Shown: piece by piece, positions 60,157-64,000 of the stretch
How the letters are laid out: every line of letters starts with the position of its first letter
Numbering within the stretch: position 1 is the first letter of the stretch
Assembly: GCF_024868665.1 (NCBI RefSeq)
Contig: NC_079913.1
Location: 15,014,141-15,078,140, forward strand
DNA length: 64,000 nucleotides
Direction of reading: 5' to 3'
Source: Triplophysa rosa
Lineage: Eukaryota > Chordata > Actinopteri > Cypriniformes > Nemacheilidae
Notes under the pieces: generated by a model
Seen by the model: only the letters and a program-made list of their open reading frames with translations
What the model was told of the DNA's origin: nothing
Databases searched by the model: none
Position numbers and translations under genes: made by a program

Positions 60157-60710
60157 CAGTGTTGCCAGATCTCGAGAGGCAAATAAGCAACCAAGCCTGT
60201 GAAAACAAGCCCAAAACAAGCGACTTTTTCTACGGAACCCCCCTAAGTTCCGGACAACGACCACAAGAGGGAGTTAAACCACCTTTTAACATTATTTAAC
60301 ATTAGAAAACTGATGGGATGTCAAATACCCTACTCATATACCAAGTGCATTATATAGGCTACACAGTAAACCTCTGATTATTAAAATTTGCACACACAAA
60401 TAAATATCATCCTGAATTCATAAATTCTTTATTTATTATTGCAGGGACTGCAGAATATCCCATTTTAAATAACTATAACCCAGAAACAGGATCAATTATT
60501 GACAATCTTAGTGTGCAGCAATAAAGTGGCTCCTGCTCTGATAAACAAATGAGTGAGTTAGAAAAGACTTAATAATACATAATAATAAACTAAACTGGTT
60601 TAAAAACCTTTCCAGTCAAAACCATTTGAACACGTGAGGATGAGGCTTGGTCGAAAACATTTTTCTTAAGACTCATAAGCTTATTTGTCTCGCGAGATCT
60701 GGCAACACTG
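60157..60710. mobile_element. MITE with CAGTGTTGCCAGATCTCG ends
   Basis: CAGTGTTGCCAGATCTCGAG at the left is inverted as CTCGCGAGATCTGGCAACACTG at the right, with AAATAAGC and GCTTATTTG extending the ends. The AT-rich interior has no frame. Confidence 0.8.
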
Positions 60711-61329
60711 CTCATAACCCTTTGGCCTCATATATATAAAGAATAACACCACCATTATCTTTCAAGTTGCTTCAGGTACTAAGGTGCAAATTAAACATAT
60801 TTAACAACATAACAATTTGTCTGAACTGAACCTATGACATATCTGAAAATATCTTAAATATCCTGAAACATTCAACATGTTTTAGTTCTACATCCAGACG
60901 TTCTTGATGGCCCACATTCAAACAAGAACATAACAAAACCATATAAATAATAAAAACAAACATTAAAAAAACTTGTGTGAAATGAGAATGTAACTATCCA
61001 TGTAACTTGTCCCGCGCATTTGTTCTTCAAAGACTCTCCTACAGTCCACCGTAAATCGCGCGTATTTTCATTTCTGGTTTCTGCCGGTTACCAGAAAAAA
61101 AACAGATTGCCCTGCTCTGCCTCTGATTGGCTAGTACTCGTTGCCAAATGGATCAGAGCCAATTAGAAGCAGGATGTGGGTGGGAAAAAACTCTGCTGTC
61201 TCCTGTGTGTATGGGGAAAGGGGAGGGACAGACGGAACAGGCAAGACAAACTCCTACGTTTATAACATATCAAAGTTAGAAAATATCTGCTTGACAACTT
61301 ATTATGGAGTTGGGAACAAGCCCAAATTA
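60711..61329. other. Unassigned intergenic sequence
   Basis: I see no gene; short frames near 61141-61402 show no domain. Confidence 0.3.
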
Positions 61330-61530
61330 CCCAGCTGACACCGGACGTCAATATGACGTCAGATTGATGTTGGACACTTACGTGATACGACGTTGTATAC
61401 ACGTTGCATTTTGGTTGGAAATGAAAATCTGGTAGACGTCAACACCCAACGTCAAGTTGACGTAAATCTCCAACGTTGACCTAACGTTGCACACTGGTAA
61501 CACTTGGTCCAACTTAAATTTCCTAGCTAA
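61330..61530. repeat. ACGTC-rich MITE-like repeat
   Basis: The repeat starts CCCAGCTGACACCGG and contains alternating TGACGTC, CAACGTTG and GACGTCAA units that pair with one another. The right end is not sharp. The arm motif AGTCACCATCATGGTTATCAG follows at about 61535. Confidence 0.5.
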
Positions 61531-62589
61531 GAAAAGTCACCATCATGGTTATCAGTGTTTCCTTGAGTTGAGCTCTTGACCCTTGACTTTCATATATACA
61601 TGTGTTTGGCACTGGTTGTTAAAAGTACATTTGTTGCTTTAAAATCTGTGCGTTTTTAAGGTATTTTTGTTATGGCGATGCAAATGAGAAGTTTCTTGAA
61701 AGATACTGCAATGCATTTTCACCCGTTGTTCCGCATATTGAGAAAATATCCAACATTTTCATCAGTCTGTTGGTTTTTAATGATAGTTGTCACATTAAGA
61801 AACACGTTATTTTACACGAAACTCTGGCTTGCGCCATTGTTTATTTAACTATTTAACAGCGCTGTGTCAAAAGTAGCAACCTGGTGCAAACCAGTGTCCA
61901 ATGAGCTCATACAACCGCGACTATTTTTTCACGCATGACTTTTATCCAATGTATGAGAAGATGGGCAATGATTACAGTCGTCAAGAGGCTGCGATGTCTG
62001 TCAGTAGATCGGTGGTGATCCTCCCATGTCAACTTACCGGATAAAAAGTCACTAAAACATCATACACTGTGTGGCACATGATAACTCCGCGGCTGATCTG
62101 TGCTCAGAATTTAAAGAGAGGTTAACCTTAAATTAACCTTGAAATCGTCCATTATAATTGGTTTGTTATATAACATTTTATCTATGCCTTAATTATGTTG
62201 TAGCTGGAATGGACTGAATAACAAATTATTTTTACGTGCTAAAAGGTAGAAAAGAATATATAAAAATGTTTTTATTCCATTATTATATCACAGTTTTATG
62301 CTACCTTTCCGACATTGTCCCACACAAACAGATTACCTGTCACACATTTGGGTGGTGGACACCTTACTCTAGCATAAGAATCTGCCACTCTAACAAGTGT
62401 TCTATGGTCTACTTTATGACTATTTTCACTAGAGCACCTCTAAGGAGTGAGTAATTTAATTTATTTCAGTCTTTTTGCATTGTTTTGTTAATTTATTTGC
62501 TTATTGGCACATTTATTTATTTATGCTTGGGTCATTTTCCATCTTCCATAGAGTAAATCCACTGTATGCAAAGCGGTGAGGACAGTGTT
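61531..62589. other. Intergenic sequence
   Basis: The arm motif with CTTGAGTTGAGCTCTTGACCCTTGAC is at 61535-61590. No gene is seen in the rest. Confidence 0.3.
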
Positions 62590-62921
62590 TGTCACGATCC
62601 CAGTCTGTGTTCCCCTGTTATTTTGGACTTATTTATGTTACGTTATTTCCTGTTGTGTGCCATGTTTGTAGTTATTTGTAGTTTTTCGTGTTATTTATTG
62701 TCAGGTGTTCCTTGTTTGCCCACCTGTTATCCCAGTGTTTTAAGCCCTTGTGTTTCAGTTGTTGGTTGTCAGTCGTTGTTTCTGTGTATTGGTTCATGTA
62801 TGTTTCGGATTACTTATGCCCCTTGTGTCTTTGTTCTTTTATTGTTTTGTACATTGTGTTTTTGTTTATAAAAATCAACTGCACTTGAATCCGCTTCCTG
62901 CCTAGATTCCATTATGTTACA
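62590..62921 (+). mobile_element. Probable solo LTR
   Basis: The unit begins TGTCACGATCCC and ends TGTTACA, is 332 bp long and is flanked by GTGTT and GTGTG (4 of 5 bases matching, as expected for a target duplication). It contains a CTTATTTATG-rich leader and a TATAAAAA box near 62868. The 101-codon frame across it is composed mainly of Cys, Leu and Val and is unlikely to be a gene. Confidence 0.5.
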
Positions 62922-63156
62922 GTGTGCCTTGCTCGCAAACGCTTTCTGCACCCATTATGCTTTTTTTGTGCTGTTGCCATATGGTGAATTGTAACATCGG
63001 CGTTCCATTGATGATGACTTTTTATAGCTGTTGTGCACGAGCTTAACTCAAGGTAAGCCTACCCAGAGTTGATTGAACGAATTCAAATCAGCTGTTCTGA
63101 AACCAAAAACTCAAAATTTCGCATCTTGGTGTAAATCAACGCAGAGTTCAGATTTT

Positions 63157-64000
63157 AACTCAACTCAACTTTATTTATATAGCGCTTTTTACAATTTTCA
63201 TTGTTACAAAGCAGCTGTACATAAGATATATTGACTATAAGCAAAACAATTAAAGTTACACCTGTAAAAACAAGAAAAAGGTGAAAACACAGAAGACAGA
63301 CATACCCACATACAAAACACTCCACACACACAATATGCACACATACTAACACACATAGACATAGACACACACACGGACACACGCACGCACACACACAGAC
63401 ACGCACGCATGCACGCACACGCACGCACACACACACACAGACATGCACACACACGCGCACGCACGCACACACACACTCACACAGACACGCACGCACAGTG
63501 AAAGCACACATTTAAGATAAAGGAGAGAGAAGCACAGGTCAAATATTAAACAGACTATAAATTCCTATATGCAATATTAATTAAGTAAAACTTTTAAATT
63601 CTAAAGCAGCCCCCCCGGCCAGGCAGATAGTGCAAAAACAGTATGCAAAAAAAAAAGCTGCTGCCTCTGCACAAGCTCCAGAGAACTTGCACAACAAGGC
63701 TAAATAAAATAAATAAACTTAATAATAAAATAAATTATAGTTTAAGATTATCATTAATAATCTAATAGCATTTGAAATTTTGTGGTGAAGACATGTCAAG
63801 AGACCGCGTCCTTCTTTATCCAGCTCTATCATCTCAGCTCTTGTCAGGTCCCCACTTCCCATTCTCCGCTCTACCATCAGGTCAGGCCATGAACTGCATC
63901 CTGCTCGCTGTGGTAACCTTGGAACAATGAGACAAGACTGGCTGAGAGTAGAGTACTGTTCTGTACTCTTTGATGCAACAAGTACATCAGTTGTGTTTTT
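63157..64000 (-). mobile_element. LINE 3' end (minus strand) with CA-rich microsatellite
   Basis: ACTCAACTCAACTTTATTTATATAGCGCTTTT at 63159 is the LINE tail seen at 53265. Downstream CAAAGCAGCTGTAC and GCAGCCCCCCCGGCC match LINE 3' UTR features. An ACACACGCACGC microsatellite lies at about 63320-63500. The Cys/Val-rich frames in it are artefacts of the microsatellite. Confidence 0.6.

Noticed and set aside
62566..62871. 101-codon hydrophobic frame as a membrane protein
   Set aside because: It runs across the probable LTR and its composition follows the T-rich DNA.
63155..63511. Cys/Val-rich 118-codon frame
   Set aside because: It is translated from a CA/CG-rich microsatellite and a LINE tail.

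Overview
The window is repeat-rich nuclear DNA from a teleost fish, most likely a cyprinid. The evidence is spliced genes with GT/AG introns, fish-type LINE, DIRS, hAT and PIF/Harbinger relics, LINE tails carrying the TTTATATAGCGCTTTT motif, abundant palindromic MITEs, and a fish CD300/pIgR-like immune receptor cluster. No bacterial gene, CRISPR array, rRNA or convincing tRNA was seen. The assembly is imperfect: a 290-base N gap lies at 32016-32305 and single Ns sit at 12540 and 25447, both at structural junctions.

Region 1 (1-32015) is dominated by a large, recent, direct segmental duplication. Copy A (1 to about 11606) and copy B (15465 to 32015, where it meets the gap) are almost identical in matching blocks. 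They differ by swapped blocks (A 802-1205 versus B 16266-17160; A 4919-5040 versus B 21228-25446). Each copy carries one four-exon gene that I do not recognise. In copy B it is intact, with about 334 predicted codons. In copy A it is a pseudogene with an exon-3 deletion, a deletion of about 0.3 kb in exon 4 and a frameshift. Both keep two TATA-type promoters; the inner one has a perfect GAAANNGAAA interferon-response core, so an immune or interferon-inducible role is inferred. A hAT-like element with 8-bp target duplications sits in intron 2 of both copies. The copy-B-only 4.2 kb block carries a long-TIR element and a PIF/Harbinger relic. Between the copies (11607-15464) lie repeats and a LINE 3' end.

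Region 2 (32306-39080, minus strand) is a cluster of CD300/CMRF35/pIgR-like receptor exons. Gene 1 has leader, V domain, two stalk exons and a transmembrane exon, and its tail runs into the gap. Gene 2 has V, two stalk, transmembrane and tail exons, but its leader exon is replaced by a repeat. An orphan transmembrane exon (34460-34567) marks a third, decayed paralogue.

Region 3 (39100-46570) holds a palindromic MITE, LINE relics, a 1.06-kb palindrome and a minus-strand gene. That gene has a non-coding first exon near 46.5 kb and a single 338-residue coding exon at 41655-42671. The protein has four repeats of about 43-46 residues followed by a polar beta-rich C-terminal domain; its function is unknown.

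Region 4 (46570-64000) is almost entirely transposable elements: MITEs, a DIRS-type reverse transcriptase fragment, a 5'-truncated LINE with a 743-codon reading frame, 417-bp direct repeats, a striking 1.85-kb near-perfect palindrome, a TIR element, a probable solo LTR and a LINE tail with a CA-rich microsatellite. Several palindromes share a foldback core (GCATGCTGGG) and an arm motif (GTCACCATNATGGTGATCAG), so one non-autonomous family appears to have shaped much of the window.
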